From Actinoplanes auranticolor (GTDB taxonomy: Bacteria > Actinomycetota > Actinomycetes > Mycobacteriales > Micromonosporaceae), in contig NZ_BOQL01000028.1 in NCBI RefSeq assembly GCF_018332655.1, forward strand, positions 80,299 to 144,298: a stretch of DNA of 64,000 nucleotides. The letters are read 5' to 3'. The translations under genes and the position numbers were made by a program. Each line of letters starts with the position of its first letter. The stretch's first letter is position 1. Shown here in pieces: positions 7,072-17,520 of this stretch. The notes under the pieces are model-generated. The model did not search any database. It was not told where the DNA came from and saw only the letters and a program-made list of their open reading frames with translations.

Positions 7072-8079
7072 GTGGAAAGAGCTGGGCGGATACTGACCGC
7101 GCGACCGAGCGCCCGCAACGCCATCACCGCCGATGCGGCCGGGCTGCTGGCGGGGTTCGCGCTCGATGCCGTGCTCGGCGATCCGCGGCGCCGGCATCCC
7201 GTCGCGGGGTTCGGCCAAGCAGCCGGCGCGCTGGAACGTCGGCTCTACGCACCCAACCGCTGGGCCGGCGCCGCGTTCACCACGGCCGCGGTGGGCGTAC
7301 CCGTGGCCGCTGGTCTTGCCGCCTCCTTCCTCACCCGGCGCCAACCCGTCGCCCGCGCCGCGCTGGTCGCCGCCGCGACCTGGACCGTGCTCGGCGGCCG
7401 CACGTTGCGCCGCGAGTCGGCCGTCATGGCCACCCACCTGGAGAACGCCGACCTGGCCGCGGCTCGCGGACGCCTCAACCACCTCTGCGGCCGTGACCCC
7501 TCAACCCTCGACGAGCCCGAGCTCGCCCGTGCCACCGTCGAGTCCGTCGCTGAGAACACCTCGGATGCCGTCGTCGCACCGCTGCTCTGGGGCGGGTTGC
7601 TCGGGCTGCCCGGCCTGCTCGGCTATCGGGCCGCCAACACCCTCGACGCCATGGTCGGGCACCGGTCGCCGCGTTATGCCCGCTTCGGGACGCCGTCCGC
7701 GCGGCTCGACGACGTGCTCAATCTGCTGCCGTCCCGGCTCACCGGGATGCTCACGATCGTCGCGGCGCCGCTGGTCAGGGGGCGGCCGGCCGAGGCGCTG
7801 CGGGTGTGGCGCCGGGATCGCAACGACCACCCCAGTCCCAACGCCGGCCAGTGCGAGTCGGCCATGGCCGGGGCTCTGGGCGTACGGCTGGGCGGGCGCA
7901 ACGTCTACTTCGGGCGTACCGAGACCAGGCCGCTGCTGGGCGACGGACCGCGCCCGTCCGCCGTTCACCTGCGTCGTGCTGCCCGGCTTTCGGGCGCGGC
8001 CGGCCTGGGCGCCGCCGTGCTCGCCGCGGGCGTCGCCCTGGCCCGTTCCGCTGTCGTCGGCCGGGCGGGTGGGCGATGA
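7072..8079 (+). CDS. cobD: Adenosylcobinamide-phosphate synthase (CobD/CbiB)
   Basis: 335 residues. CobD joins aminopropanol (phosphate) to adenosylcobyric acid at the membrane. Landmarks are LDAVLGDPRRRHPVAGFG at the N-terminus, the family block VESVAENTSDAVVAPLLWG, NTLDAMVGHRSPRYARFG, and NAGQCESAMAGALGVRLGG near the C-terminus, with four to five hydrophobic segments. A -10 box TAGGGT lies at 7059-7064 and GTG 7072 is 7 nt behind it, so a leaderless start is preferred; GTG 7063 would add three residues but overlaps the -10 box. Its stop overlaps the cobQ start (ATGA), so the two late B12 genes are coupled. Confidence 0.9.
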   Translation: MERAGRILTARPSARNAITADAAGLLAGFALDAVLGDPRRRHPVAGFGQAAGALERRLYAPNRWAGAAFTTAAVGVPVAAGLAASFLTRRQPVARAALVAAATWTVLGGRTLRRESAVMATHLENADLAAARGRLNHLCGRDPSTLDEPELARATVESVAENTSDAVVAPLLWGGLLGLPGLLGYRAANTLDAMVGHRSPRYARFGTPSARLDDVLNLLPSRLTGMLTIVAAPLVRGRPAEALRVWRRDRNDHPSPNAGQCESAMAGALGVRLGGRNVYFGRTETRPLLGDGPRPSAVHLRRAARLSGAAGLGAAVLAAGVALARSAVVGRAGGR

Positions 8080-9620
8080 GCGGGGGACTGCTGGTCGCCG
8101 GAACCACCTCCGACGCCGGTAAGAGTGTGCTCACCGCCGGCCTCTGCCGGTGGCTGCACCGGCGGGGCGTCAAGGTGGCACCGTTCAAGGCCCAGAACAT
8201 GTCCAACAACTCGGTCGTCGTGGTCGGCACCGACGGGCGGGGCGGCGAGATCGGCCGCGCTCAGGCCATGCAGGCCGCCGCGTGCGGGATCGCCCCCGAC
8301 ATCAGGTTCAATCCCGTGCTGCTCAAGCCGGGCAGCGACTTCTCCAGCCAGGTCGTGCTGCGCGGGCAGGCCGTCGACACCGTGACCGCGGGCAACTACC
8401 GGTCGCTGCGGCCCCGGCTGGCCGAGGCCGCGCACGCCACCCTGGCCGAGCTGCGCGCCGAGTACGACGCGGTGATCTGCGAGGGCGCCGGCAGCCCGGC
8501 GGAGATCAACCTCCGGGACGGGGACTTCGTCAACATGGGCCTGGCGCGGCACGCCGGGCTGCCGACGATCGTCGTGGGGGACATCGACCGGGGCGGCGTC
8601 TTCGCCGCGCTGTTCGGCACGGTGGCGCTGCTCAGTCCCGAGGACCAGGCACTGGTCAGCGGCTTCGTCATCAACAAGTTCCGCGGCGACCTCGGGCTGC
8701 TGCGGCCCGGGCTCGACATGATCACCTCTGTCACCGGGCGGCCGGTGCACGGTGTGCTGCCGTTCAACCTGGACGTGTGGCTCGACGCCGAGGACTCCCT
8801 GGCGTACGGGCGGATGCTCGGCCGGCCCGCCGCCCCGCGCGGCACCGAGTGGCTGCGAGTGGCCGTGGTCCGGCTGCCGCGGATCTCCAACGCCACCGAC
8901 GCCGAGGCGCTGGCCACCGAGCCCGGCGTGCAGGTGCGCCTCACGATCGAGCCGGCCGAGATCGCCGACGCCGACCTGGTCGTGCTGCCCGGTTCCAAAG
9001 CCACGGTCAGTGACCTGGCCTGGCTGCGCGAGACCGGCCTGGCCGACGCGATCCGGGCGCACGCCGCGGCCGGCAAGCCGCTCGTCGGCATCTGCGGCGG
9101 TTTCCAGATGCTCGCCCGCACGATCCACGACGACGTCGAGAGTCGCCGGGGCACCGTGCCCGGCCTCGGCCTGCTGCCCGTGGACATCACCTTCGGCGAG
9201 CGCAAGACCCTGGCCCGGTCGCGCGGTGCGGCCTGGGGGCAGGTCGCGGTGAGCGGCTACGAGATCCATCACGGGTACGTGTCCGGAGGCGATCCCGCCC
9301 CACTGTTGACGTACGCGGACGGCACGCCCGAGGGTGCAGTGGTAGGAGCGGTCTGCGGGACGCACTGGCACGGCGCCTTCGAGTCGGACGAGTTCCGCCG
9401 CCGGTTCCTGACCGAGGCGGCACGGCAGGCGGGCCGGCACGGCTTCGTGGTCGCCCCGGACACCCGCTTCGCGGAGGTACGCGAACGCGCGCTCGACGTC
9501 CTCGGCGACCTCGTCGAGGAGCACCTGGACACCGAGGCCCTGTGGCGGCTCATCGAGTCCGGGCCGCCGCCTGGCCTCCCCTTCATCCCGCCGGGTGCGC
9601 CCGTGGAGCCGGGGCGGTGA
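8076..9620 (+). CDS. cobQ: Cobyric acid synthase
   Basis: 514 residues. Glutamine-dependent enzyme that amidates four peripheral carboxylates of adenosylcobyrinate a,c-diamide. The N-terminal dethiobiotin-synthetase-like domain carries GTTSDAGKS at residues 9-17 and KPGSDFSSQVVLRGQ; the C-terminal class I-like glutamine amidotransferase domain has GICGGFQMLAR with the expected nucleophile Cys near 340 and a terminal CGTHWHGAFE block with the partner His. Length is normal. ATG overlaps the cobD stop. The following kinase gene starts 3 nt later, so the operon probably continues. Confidence 0.95.
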   Translation: MSGGLLVAGTTSDAGKSVLTAGLCRWLHRRGVKVAPFKAQNMSNNSVVVVGTDGRGGEIGRAQAMQAAACGIAPDIRFNPVLLKPGSDFSSQVVLRGQAVDTVTAGNYRSLRPRLAEAAHATLAELRAEYDAVICEGAGSPAEINLRDGDFVNMGLARHAGLPTIVVGDIDRGGVFAALFGTVALLSPEDQALVSGFVINKFRGDLGLLRPGLDMITSVTGRPVHGVLPFNLDVWLDAEDSLAYGRMLGRPAAPRGTEWLRVAVVRLPRISNATDAEALATEPGVQVRLTIEPAEIADADLVVLPGSKATVSDLAWLRETGLADAIRAHAAAGKPLVGICGGFQMLARTIHDDVESRRGTVPGLGLLPVDITFGERKTLARSRGAAWGQVAVSGYEIHHGYVSGGDPAPLLTYADGTPEGAVVGAVCGTHWHGAFESDEFRRRFLTEAARQAGRHGFVVAPDTRFAEVRERALDVLGDLVEEHLDTEALWRLIESGPPPGLPFIPPGAPVEPGR

Positions 9621-9623
9621 CGG

Positions 9624-10232
9624 ATGACGGCTGAGACCTTCGCCGCGCTCGCGGAGCGGATCTTCGAGCGGGCTCCTCGCCTGGGACCTGTACGGCTGGT
9701 GGCCGTCGACGGGCCCAGTGGAGCCGGTAAGAGCTGGTTCGCCGCGCGGCTGGCCAAGGCCGCGGACATCCCCGTGGTGCACACCGACGACCTGCTCGAC
9801 GGCTGGGACGACCAGTTCAGCTTCTGGGCGCGGCTGGAGGAGCAGGTGCTCGGCCCGCTGCGTCACGGCCGTCCCGCCACGTACCGCCGGTACCTCTGGC
9901 ACCGCAAGGCGTTCGGTGGCCATCCGGTCACTGTTGCGCCTGCTGACGCCGTACTGCTGGAGGGTGTGACCGCCGCCCGGCGGGAGATCCGGCCGGAGCT
10001 TTCCTTCTCGATCTTCGTCACCGCGCCGGCTGATCTACGGTGGCGGCGGGCTTTGGCACGCGACGGTGCCGACGATGTTGCCTTCCGGGCGTACCTTGAG
10101 CGCTGGCGCGTGAACGAGGACCGGCACTTCGCCGCGGATGCCACCGCGGCGCATGTGGATCTCCTGGTCGACGGGGCCGCGGAGGGTTTCGACGATCGGT
10201 ACGAACGGCTCTGGCCGGCGCCGCCGGACTGA
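9624..10232 (+). CDS. Uridine-kinase-like P-loop NTPase
   Basis: 202 residues. Walker A GPSGAGKS at residues 30-37, then VVHTDDLLDGWDDQF and a hydrophobic strand leading to LLEGVTAARREIRPE, the arrangement of small nucleoside/uridine-kinase-like proteins in actinobacteria. A later Arg-rich lid (RWRRALARDG) fits this family. It is not CobU/CobP, since the CobU guanylyltransferase motifs are absent. It lies 3 nt after cobQ, so co-transcription is likely, but a role in B12 synthesis is not shown. Confidence 0.75.
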   Translation: MTAETFAALAERIFERAPRLGPVRLVAVDGPSGAGKSWFAARLAKAADIPVVHTDDLLDGWDDQFSFWARLEEQVLGPLRHGRPATYRRYLWHRKAFGGHPVTVAPADAVLLEGVTAARREIRPELSFSIFVTAPADLRWRRALARDGADDVAFRAYLERWRVNEDRHFAADATAAHVDLLVDGAAEGFDDRYERLWPAPPD

Positions 10233-10274
10233 ACCACGATCAGCCGCGTGAGCGGCGGGAACGGTGGACGGACG

Positions 10275-11345
10275 ATGACGACCGAGGACGACAACCGACC
10301 GGCGCGGCGCCGGATCACGCTGACCGGCATCAGCTCGCGCGCCTGGGAGCACCCCGCCGACCGGGGCGCGCTCACCGCGCTGCGCGAGCTGCGGGGCTTC
10401 GACGACGTGGTGAAGGCCTTCTTCGGCATGTGGAACGAGCGCGGCTTCCGGCTGTCGTTCCTGGCCGGCGCGATCCGGGTCGACCACCGGCAGTATCCGC
10501 GCGTCTACCAGCGTTTCGCCGAGGCCGCCGCCACGCTCGACGTGGCCGAGCTGCCCGAGCTCTACGTCAGCCAGTCGCCGGTGATCAACGGCCAGGCGAT
10601 CGGCATGGACAAGCCCTTCATCGTCATCACCACCGCCGCGGTCGAGAAGCTCGACGACGAGGAATTGCGCGCGCTGCTGGGCCACGAGATCGGGCACGTG
10701 CGCAGCGGCCACGCCGTCTACAAGACCATCATGATGATCCTCACCCGGTGGGCGGCGAGCCTGAGCTGGCTGCCGGTCGGTGCGATCGCCCTGCGCGCGA
10801 TCATCGCGGCGATGTACGAGTGGTGGCGCAAGGCCGAGCTGTCCGCCGACCGTGCGGGCCTGCTTGCCGGCCAGGACCCGGCCGCGTCGCTGCGGCTGCT
10901 GATGAAGCTCGCCGGCGGTGGCGACCTCTCGCAGATCGACACGGCGGCCTTCCTCGAGCAGGCCGCCGAGTACGAGGGCGGGGGAGACCTGCGCGACAGC
11001 ATCCACAAGCTGGGCATGACCGCCTGGAGCAGCCACCCGGTGCCCGTCGCGCGCGCCGCCGAGCTGCGCAAGTGGGTCGACTCCGGCGAGTACGGCCGGA
11101 TTCTCGGCGGGGACTACCCGCGTCGCGACTCCGACGGCAACGCCTCGGTCACCGAGGATGTCAAGGCCGCCGCCGACTCGTACCGGCAGTCCTTCAACAC
11201 CTCGCAGGACCCGCTCGTCGGGCTGCTCCGCAAGCTCGGTGACGGCGCCGCGGACCTGGCCGGATCCGCCGCTCGCGGCGCCCGGGGCTGGGCCGGCAAG
11301 GGCCGCCGTCCCGACGACGAGCCGCCGGTGCCGCCGGCCGGCTGA
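10275..11345 (+). CDS. M48 family zinc metallopeptidase
   Basis: 356 residues from ATG 10275 (a GTG at 10248 is less likely; neither has a good Shine-Dalgarno). The zinc motif HEIGH is at about residues 137-141 in LRALLGHEIGHVRSGH, and a third ligand Glu follows in WWRKAELSADRAGL. Two weakly hydrophobic stretches between these motifs (LTRWAASLSWLPVGAIALRA) could anchor it to the membrane, as in HtpX-like proteases. The C-terminal 100 residues are hydrophilic. Such proteins degrade or process membrane proteins; the target is unknown. Confidence 0.85.
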   Translation: MTTEDDNRPARRRITLTGISSRAWEHPADRGALTALRELRGFDDVVKAFFGMWNERGFRLSFLAGAIRVDHRQYPRVYQRFAEAAATLDVAELPELYVSQSPVINGQAIGMDKPFIVITTAAVEKLDDEELRALLGHEIGHVRSGHAVYKTIMMILTRWAASLSWLPVGAIALRAIIAAMYEWWRKAELSADRAGLLAGQDPAASLRLLMKLAGGGDLSQIDTAAFLEQAAEYEGGGDLRDSIHKLGMTAWSSHPVPVARAAELRKWVDSGEYGRILGGDYPRRDSDGNASVTEDVKAAADSYRQSFNTSQDPLVGLLRKLGDGAADLAGSAARGARGWAGKGRRPDDEPPVPPAG

Positions 11346-11395
11346 GTTGTCCACAGGCCGGTGAAGCGGACCCGCACGACCCGAGCCGCCCGGCT

Positions 11396-11401
11396 TAGGA
11401 T
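11396..11401 (+). promoter_or_regulatory. -10 box of a leaderless transcript
   Basis: TAGGAT is followed by 6 nt and then ATG at 11408. This is the same TAnnnT spacing seen before many other genes here, and it places the transcription start on or next to the leader-ORF start codon. Confidence 0.55.
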
Positions 11402-11407
11402 CGGTTC

Positions 11408-11488
11408 ATGAGCGAGCTTGCGACCGAATCATCGACTCCGCGCCCGACGGCCGTCATCGCGGCAGCGCCGGCGGAGGCGATGGCATGA
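11408..11488 (+). CDS. 26-codon leader ORF coupled to the M20 peptidase gene
   Basis: Encodes 26 residues (MSELATESSTPRPTAVIAAA, then PAEAMA). Its TGA (11486-11488) overlaps the ATG of the peptidase gene at 11485 in another frame. The TAGGAT box 6 nt upstream means the mRNA would begin at this ORF, leaving translation of the peptidase dependent on coupling. No regulatory residue run (such as repeated rare amino acids) is present. It might instead be the true N-terminus of the peptidase behind a one-base deletion. Confidence 0.45.
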   Translation: MSELATESSTPRPTAVIAAAPAEAMA

Positions 11489-12834
11489 GCCTGACCGAAG
11501 ACGAGCTGCGGGCCGCGATCACGCGCGAGCTGCCCGGTGTCCGTGCCGACCTGGAGCGGCTGGTCCGCATCCCGGGGATCGCGTTCGACGGCTTCGACCA
11601 CTCGCACGTCGAGCGGTCCGCCGAGGCCGTCGCCGAGCTGCTGCGCGGTTGTGGCCTCGAGGTGCAGATCGTCCGCGGCGCGGGGCAGCCCGCTGTCATC
11701 GGCCGCAAGGCTGCGCCCGAGGGGGCGCCGACCGTTCTGCTCTACGCGCACCACGACGTGCAGCCGGCCGGTGACCCGGCGCTGTGGACCAGCGACCCGT
11801 TCGAGCCGGTCGAGCGCGACGGCCGGCTCTACGGTCGTGGCGCTGCCGACGACAAGGCCGGCGTGATGGCGCACGTCGCCGCGCTGCGGGCGTTCGGCGA
11901 CGAGCTGCCGGTCGGGGTCGTGCTGTTCGTCGAGGGCGAGGAGGAGTTCGGCTCCGATTCGCTCGACGAGCTGCTCGAGACCCACAAGGAGACGCTGCGC
12001 TCCGACGTCATCGTCATCGCCGACTCCGGCAACTGGGACATCGGCGTGCCGGCCCTGACCACCTCGCTGCGCGGCCTGGTCAACTGCTTCGTCGAGGTCA
12101 GCACCCTCAGTAACGCCGTGCACAGCGGCATGTTCGGCGGCGCGGTGCCGGACGCGCTCACGGTCCTGGCCCGGCTCATCGCCACCCTGCACGACGAGAA
12201 CGGCGAGGTCCTCGTCGACGGCCTGGCCCGTCGGGAGGCCGCGACCGTCGACTACCCGGAGGATCGCTTCCGCCACGAGGCCGGCGTGCTCGACGGCGTC
12301 AAGCTGATCGGCCAGGGGCGGCTCACCGACCGGATCTGGACCAAGCCGTCCATCTCCGTGCTCGGCATCGACGCGCCGAAGACCAGCGAGGCGCCCAACG
12401 CCCTGGTGCCCCGGGCCAAGGCCAAGCTGAGCGTGCGGCTGGCCCCCGGCGATGACTGGAATTCGGCGTACGCGGCGATCCGCGCCCACGTCGAGAAGTT
12501 CGTGCCCTGGGGTGCCCACGTCGAGGTGACGCTGGAGAGCGGCGGCGAGCCGTGCGTCATCGATGCGACCGGCCCGGCGTACGACGCTGCCCGGGCGGCG
12601 TTCCAGCAGGCCTGGGACGGGGTCGCGCCGGTCGACATGGGGGTGGGCGGCTCGATCCCGTTCATCGCCACCTTCCAGGAGTTGTTCCCGGAGGCGGCGA
12701 TCCTCGTGACCGGCGTCGAGGACCCGTACGCCGGTGCCCACGGGCCGAACGAGAGCCTGCACCTCGGCGAGTTCGCCCGGGTGTGCCTGGCCGAGGCCCT
12801 GCTGCTGCGCAACGTGGCCGCGCTGGGCAGATGA
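11485..12834 (+). CDS. M20 family metallopeptidase (dipeptidase)
   Basis: 449 residues, the size of M20/M25/M40 di-metal peptidases. Metal ligands and catalytic groups are visible: YAHHDVQ with His near 90, GRGAADDKAG with the bridging Asp near 122, VEGEEEFGS with the catalytic Glu pair near 152, and a late HGPNESLHL His. The lid/dimerisation domain sits between (about 190-310). Likely a cytoplasmic dipeptidase of the CNDP type. It is preceded by the overlapping leader ORF and followed after 1 nt by an FAD monooxygenase gene. Confidence 0.9.
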   Translation: MSLTEDELRAAITRELPGVRADLERLVRIPGIAFDGFDHSHVERSAEAVAELLRGCGLEVQIVRGAGQPAVIGRKAAPEGAPTVLLYAHHDVQPAGDPALWTSDPFEPVERDGRLYGRGAADDKAGVMAHVAALRAFGDELPVGVVLFVEGEEEFGSDSLDELLETHKETLRSDVIVIADSGNWDIGVPALTTSLRGLVNCFVEVSTLSNAVHSGMFGGAVPDALTVLARLIATLHDENGEVLVDGLARREAATVDYPEDRFRHEAGVLDGVKLIGQGRLTDRIWTKPSISVLGIDAPKTSEAPNALVPRAKAKLSVRLAPGDDWNSAYAAIRAHVEKFVPWGAHVEVTLESGGEPCVIDATGPAYDAARAAFQQAWDGVAPVDMGVGGSIPFIATFQELFPEAAILVTGVEDPYAGAHGPNESLHLGEFARVCLAEALLLRNVAALGR

Positions 12835-12835
12835 C

Positions 12836-14298
<1,463 letters not shown>

Positions 14299-14302
<4 letters not shown>

Positions 14303-15090
14303 CCGAGGCGGCAGTCGTCACCGACCTGGACGGCACGATCGTCCGCGCCGACGGAACGATCAGCGAGGCGACCGTCTCGGCCTGCCACGCACTTCGGCGA
14401 CAGGGCATCCCGGTGATCGCCGCGACGGCCCGCTCGCCGGCCGGAGTCCGCGCCCTCACGGAGCTGACCCCGCACCTCACGCTGGCAGTCTGCTGCGGCG
14501 GCTCGCTGGGGTACGCCCCCGACCCCGCCACAGTCCTGTGGCGCGACACGCTGCAGTCGGACGCCGTACAGGCACTGCTGTCGCTGATACGCGCCGAGCT
14601 GCCGGAGGCGGGAGTCGCGATCTACGACGGCGAATCGTGGCGCATGACCGAGGCCTACGTCGCCATCCGTACCTCCCGGCACAACGGCCCTGCGGCTGTG
14701 GTGCCCGTCGACGCCTTCGCCGGGGTGGCGGCCTGCGCGATGACGCTGTGCCATCCGGTGCTGAGCCCAGCCGAGCTGATCACCCTGCTGACCCGGCGAG
14801 GCATCGCTCTGAGCCTGAGCTTCGCGGGTCCCGAGCTGGTCGAGATCGCGCCGGCCGGCATCAGCAAGGCCAGCGGAGTGGTACGAGCCCTGCGCGAAGT
14901 GGGCGTGTCGGCGGAGCGGGCGGTGGCCTTCGGTGACATGCCGATCGACATCCCGATGTTCACCGCGGTCGGCCGGTCGGTGGCGATGGCGGACTCTCCG
15001 AGGGAAGTGCTGGACGCGGCGACGATGGTGACAGAGACGGTCGAAGAAGACGGTTTCTCGCGTGCCCTGACCCGCCTCGGCCTCATCTGA
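14299..15090 (+). CDS. Cof-type HAD-IIB hydrolase
   Basis: 263 residues. Motif I DLDGT at residues 8-12 supplies the nucleophile Asp; motif II region IAATARSP; Lys in GISKASGV; motif IV GDMPIDIPMF binds Mg2+. The C2B cap lies between residues 80 and 180. These phosphatases act on sugar phosphates, nucleotides or cofactors such as FMN and PLP. GTG start overlaps the monooxygenase stop (GTGA). Confidence 0.85.
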
Positions 15091-15188
15091 AGGGGCTGTT
15101 TCCGGCGGGTTCATCCGTGCGGGAATCCCCTTCGCTTGATCGGGTGAGTCGGCTGCGCGGGCGAGATCATTCCTGTTAGGATTCGAAC

Positions 15189-15410
15189 ATGAGTTCGAAC
15201 GAGGCTATCGTGGCGCTCCGCGCCGCCGGCAGTGCTCTGGGGGACGTCGACGTCTCCGGGTGGGACGACACCGCCCTCACCGCTCAGCTCGCTGAGCTGT
15301 CCGACGCCCTGTGCCAGCTCGACGCGCAGCTCAGCCGCGTCGCCGAGGCCATCCGCGCCCGCGGCTACCGCATCGCCGAGCCGGTCATCCCCGAGCCGGT
15401 CGCCGCCTGA
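15189..15410 (+). CDS. Small helical protein of unknown function
   Basis: 73 residues, Ala/Leu/Asp-rich with a long predicted helix (ALTAQLAELSDALCQLDAQL, continuing SRVAEAIRARG) and a Pro-rich end. There is no recognised domain. ATG lies 6 nt after TAGGAT (15177-15182), a good leaderless promoter, which supports it being expressed. It is followed by a hairpin-rich gap before the DNA ligase gene. Confidence 0.6.
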   Translation: MSSNEAIVALRAAGSALGDVDVSGWDDTALTAQLAELSDALCQLDAQLSRVAEAIRARGYRIAEPVIPEPVAA

Positions 15411-15435
15411 CTTTGTTCTCTGTCCCCGGGCCCGT

Positions 15436-15635
15436 CGCCCGGCGCGCCCCGTCGCCACGCGGTGCGCCGGGCGGCAGGCCCCTCCCACCGCCGAGCCCTT
15501 CTCGGCTCGGTGGTGCTGCTCGGTCCTCCCCGGCCGCGCCCGGTTCGCTCGACTACCTGGCCGGATCGACACGGCTGGTTCGGGTCGCCCTGGCCGATCC
15601 GGATCGCCACGGCCGGCCCGGATCGCTCGGGCCGG
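15436..15635. repeat. Second cluster of intergenic hairpins
   Basis: In the 316 nt between the small protein and the ligase, four hairpins are visible: 15436-15473 (10 bp, arm CGCCCGGCGC, 18 nt loop), 15485-15513 (6 + 5 bp with a bulge), 15561-15602 (8 bp, arm CCGGATCG) and 15613-15635 (8 bp, arm CCGGCCCG). They resemble the 6.4-6.96 kb array in base composition and in side-by-side layout but have shorter stems. No coding frame is convincing here. Confidence 0.6.
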
Positions 15636-15726
15636 TCCCGGCACGCGGGCCGGTTGCGAACGCTTCACGGGGGAGCGGATCGCGACCGGCCCGCGAATGT
15701 CGTACGTGGCTGCCAGGATGGGGTTC

Positions 15727-17280
15727 GTGCAGTTCCTCGACCTGGCAGCCACGTCGGCAGCCGTTTCCGCCACCTCCGGCCGCAAGGCCAAGATCGACCT
15801 GCTCGCCGCTGCCCTCCGGCGTCTTGATCCGGGCGAGCTGGCCGCCGGCTCCGCCTACCTGGCCGGTGAGCTGCGGCAACGCCAGACCGGTGTCGGTTAT
15901 GCCGGCTTGCGCGACCTTCCCGCCCCCGCCGCCGAGTCCGCTCTGACCGTGGCCGAGGTCGACGAGCGGATCGCCGCCATCTCCGTCGTTTCCGGTGCCG
16001 GTTCCCAGGCGCGGCGGCGTGAGTTGCTGGCCGGGCTCTTCGGGCGGGCCACCGCTGACGAGCAGCGGCTGCTCGTCGGACTGTTCAGCGGTGAGCTGCG
16101 CCAGGGCGCTCAGGCCGGGCTGCTCGCCGATGCCATCGCCCGTGCCGCCGAGGTGCCTGTCACGGTCGTTCGGCGGGCGCTTCTGCTCGCCGGTGACCTC
16201 AAGCAGGTGGCCGTGGCCGCGCTCACCGGTGGGGCGCCCGCTCTCAGCGAGATCAGTCTGCGGGTCGGCACGCCGCTGACTCCGATGCTGGCCAGCAGTG
16301 CCCCGGATGTTGCTGCCGCGCTGGAGGCGACCGGGTCGCCGGCCGCCGTGGATGTGAAGCTCGACGGCATCCGGATCCAGGTGCACCGCTCCGGGGACGA
16401 GGTGGCGGTGTTCACCCGCAGCCTGGACGACATCACGTCCCGGTTGCCCGAGGTGGTCGCCGCCGCGCGGGGCGTTGCGGCGCGGGAGTTCGTGCTCGAC
16501 GGAGAGGCCATGGCGCTCGACGCGCAGGGGCGGCCGCGACCGTTTCAGGAGACGTCGAGCCGTGCCGCCACCCGGGGTGCCCGGCGTGGTGGGAAGGAGG
16601 GGCCGGTGGACGGGCCCGGGCTGGTTCCGTACTTCTTCGATCTTCTGCATCTCGACGGCACGGATCTGCTGGACGAGCCGGGGCGGGTGCGCTGGGCCGC
16701 GCTGGCCGATGCGCTGCCCGCCGAGCTGATCGTCGGCCGGCGGACCGTTGAGACCGAGGAGCAGGCCGCCGAGGCTTTCGCCGCCGCGCTCGCCGCCGGG
16801 CAGGAAGGCGTTGTGGTCAAGGCCCTGGAGGCGCCGTACGACGTGGGCCGCCGGGGGGCCGCCTGGGTCAAGGTCAAGCCCCGGCACACGCTCGACCTGG
16901 TTGTTCTCGCGGTGGAGTGGGGGCACGGGCGGCGTCAGGGATGGCTGTCCAATCTGCACCTGGGCGCCCGGGATCCGCGGACCGGCGGGTTCGTCATGCT
17001 GGGCAAGACGTTCAAGGGCCTCACCGATGAGCTGCTGCGCTGGCAGACCGAGCGGTTCAAGGAGCTGGCCGTCGACGACTCCGGCTGGGTGGTCACCGTC
17101 CGGCCCGAGCAGGTCGTGGAGATCGCGTTCGACGGCGTGCAGACCTCGCCGCGCTATCCGGGCGGGGTGGCGCTGCGGTTCGCCCGCGTCCTGCGCTACC
17201 GCGACGACAAGCGCGCCGAGGAGGCCGACACCATCGACATGGTCAAGGCCCTGGGCTTTCCCGCCACACCGGAAGCCTGA
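15727..17280 (+). CDS. ligB: ATP-dependent DNA ligase (LigB type)
   Basis: 517 residues. The nucleophile Lys sits in KLDGIRIQ (near residue 217), followed by RSLDDITSRLPE (motif III region), LDGEAMA, FFDLLHLDG, EGVVVKALEAPY (motif IV) and WVKVKP (motif V). The N-terminal 190 residues form the helical DNA-binding domain of actinobacterial LigB (about 510 residues). It seals nicks with ATP and is usually non-essential beside NAD-dependent LigA. GTG 15727 lies 7 nt behind CAGGAT (15714-15719), suggesting a leaderless start; ATG 15718 would add three residues. No Ku or polymerase/nuclease LigD partner is adjacent. Confidence 0.9.
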   Translation: MQFLDLAATSAAVSATSGRKAKIDLLAAALRRLDPGELAAGSAYLAGELRQRQTGVGYAGLRDLPAPAAESALTVAEVDERIAAISVVSGAGSQARRRELLAGLFGRATADEQRLLVGLFSGELRQGAQAGLLADAIARAAEVPVTVVRRALLLAGDLKQVAVAALTGGAPALSEISLRVGTPLTPMLASSAPDVAAALEATGSPAAVDVKLDGIRIQVHRSGDEVAVFTRSLDDITSRLPEVVAAARGVAAREFVLDGEAMALDAQGRPRPFQETSSRAATRGARRGGKEGPVDGPGLVPYFFDLLHLDGTDLLDEPGRVRWAALADALPAELIVGRRTVETEEQAAEAFAAALAAGQEGVVVKALEAPYDVGRRGAAWVKVKPRHTLDLVVLAVEWGHGRRQGWLSNLHLGARDPRTGGFVMLGKTFKGLTDELLRWQTERFKELAVDDSGWVVTVRPEQVVEIAFDGVQTSPRYPGGVALRFARVLRYRDDKRAEEADTIDMVKALGFPATPEA

Positions 17281-17295
17281 CCTGGGGCAACACCA

Positions 17296-17499
17296 TCAGT
17301 CGTCGGTCAGGTCGGCCAGGACCTCGGCTGCGTGCCGGCTGCCGGCCTCGGCCAGCCTTCGCAGCTCAGCCACATCGGCGCGCTCGCCGGCGATCTCCAC
17401 CAGGGCCTCCACCGCGTCGGCGCTGCCACTGGCGGCGAGACGGCGGAGCTGGTCCAGGTCGTCAAGCTCGACCGCCCGCCCTACCGGGTCGTCAGCCAC
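17296..17499 (-). CDS. Small Ala/Leu repeat protein with two Sel1-like units
   Basis: 67 residues from GTG with a strong GGAAGGAGG ribosome site. Two similar 25-residue units are visible: DLDQLRRLAASGSADAVEAL and ADVAELRRLAEAGSRHAAEV, each a helix pair with a Gly-Ser turn, reminiscent of Sel1/TPR-like solenoids but too short for a full domain. Function unknown. It converges on ligB with a 15 nt gap. Confidence 0.7.
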   Translation of the reverse strand: MADDPVGRAVELDDLDQLRRLAASGSADAVEALVEIAGERADVAELRRLAEAGSRHAAEVLADLTDD

Positions 17500-17520
17500 G
17501 CCGGCCTCCTTCCATAGCTC

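Noticed and set aside
6183..7127. Long minus-strand frames across the ssb-cobD gap
   Set aside because: Composition is Arg/Pro/Gly-rich without secondary structure pattern and the frames cross the hairpin array and ssb tail; no start signal.
9624..10232. CobU/CobP cobinamide kinase because it follows cobQ
   Set aside because: The CobU guanylyltransferase motifs are not present; the P-loop and lid fit uridine-kinase-like proteins.
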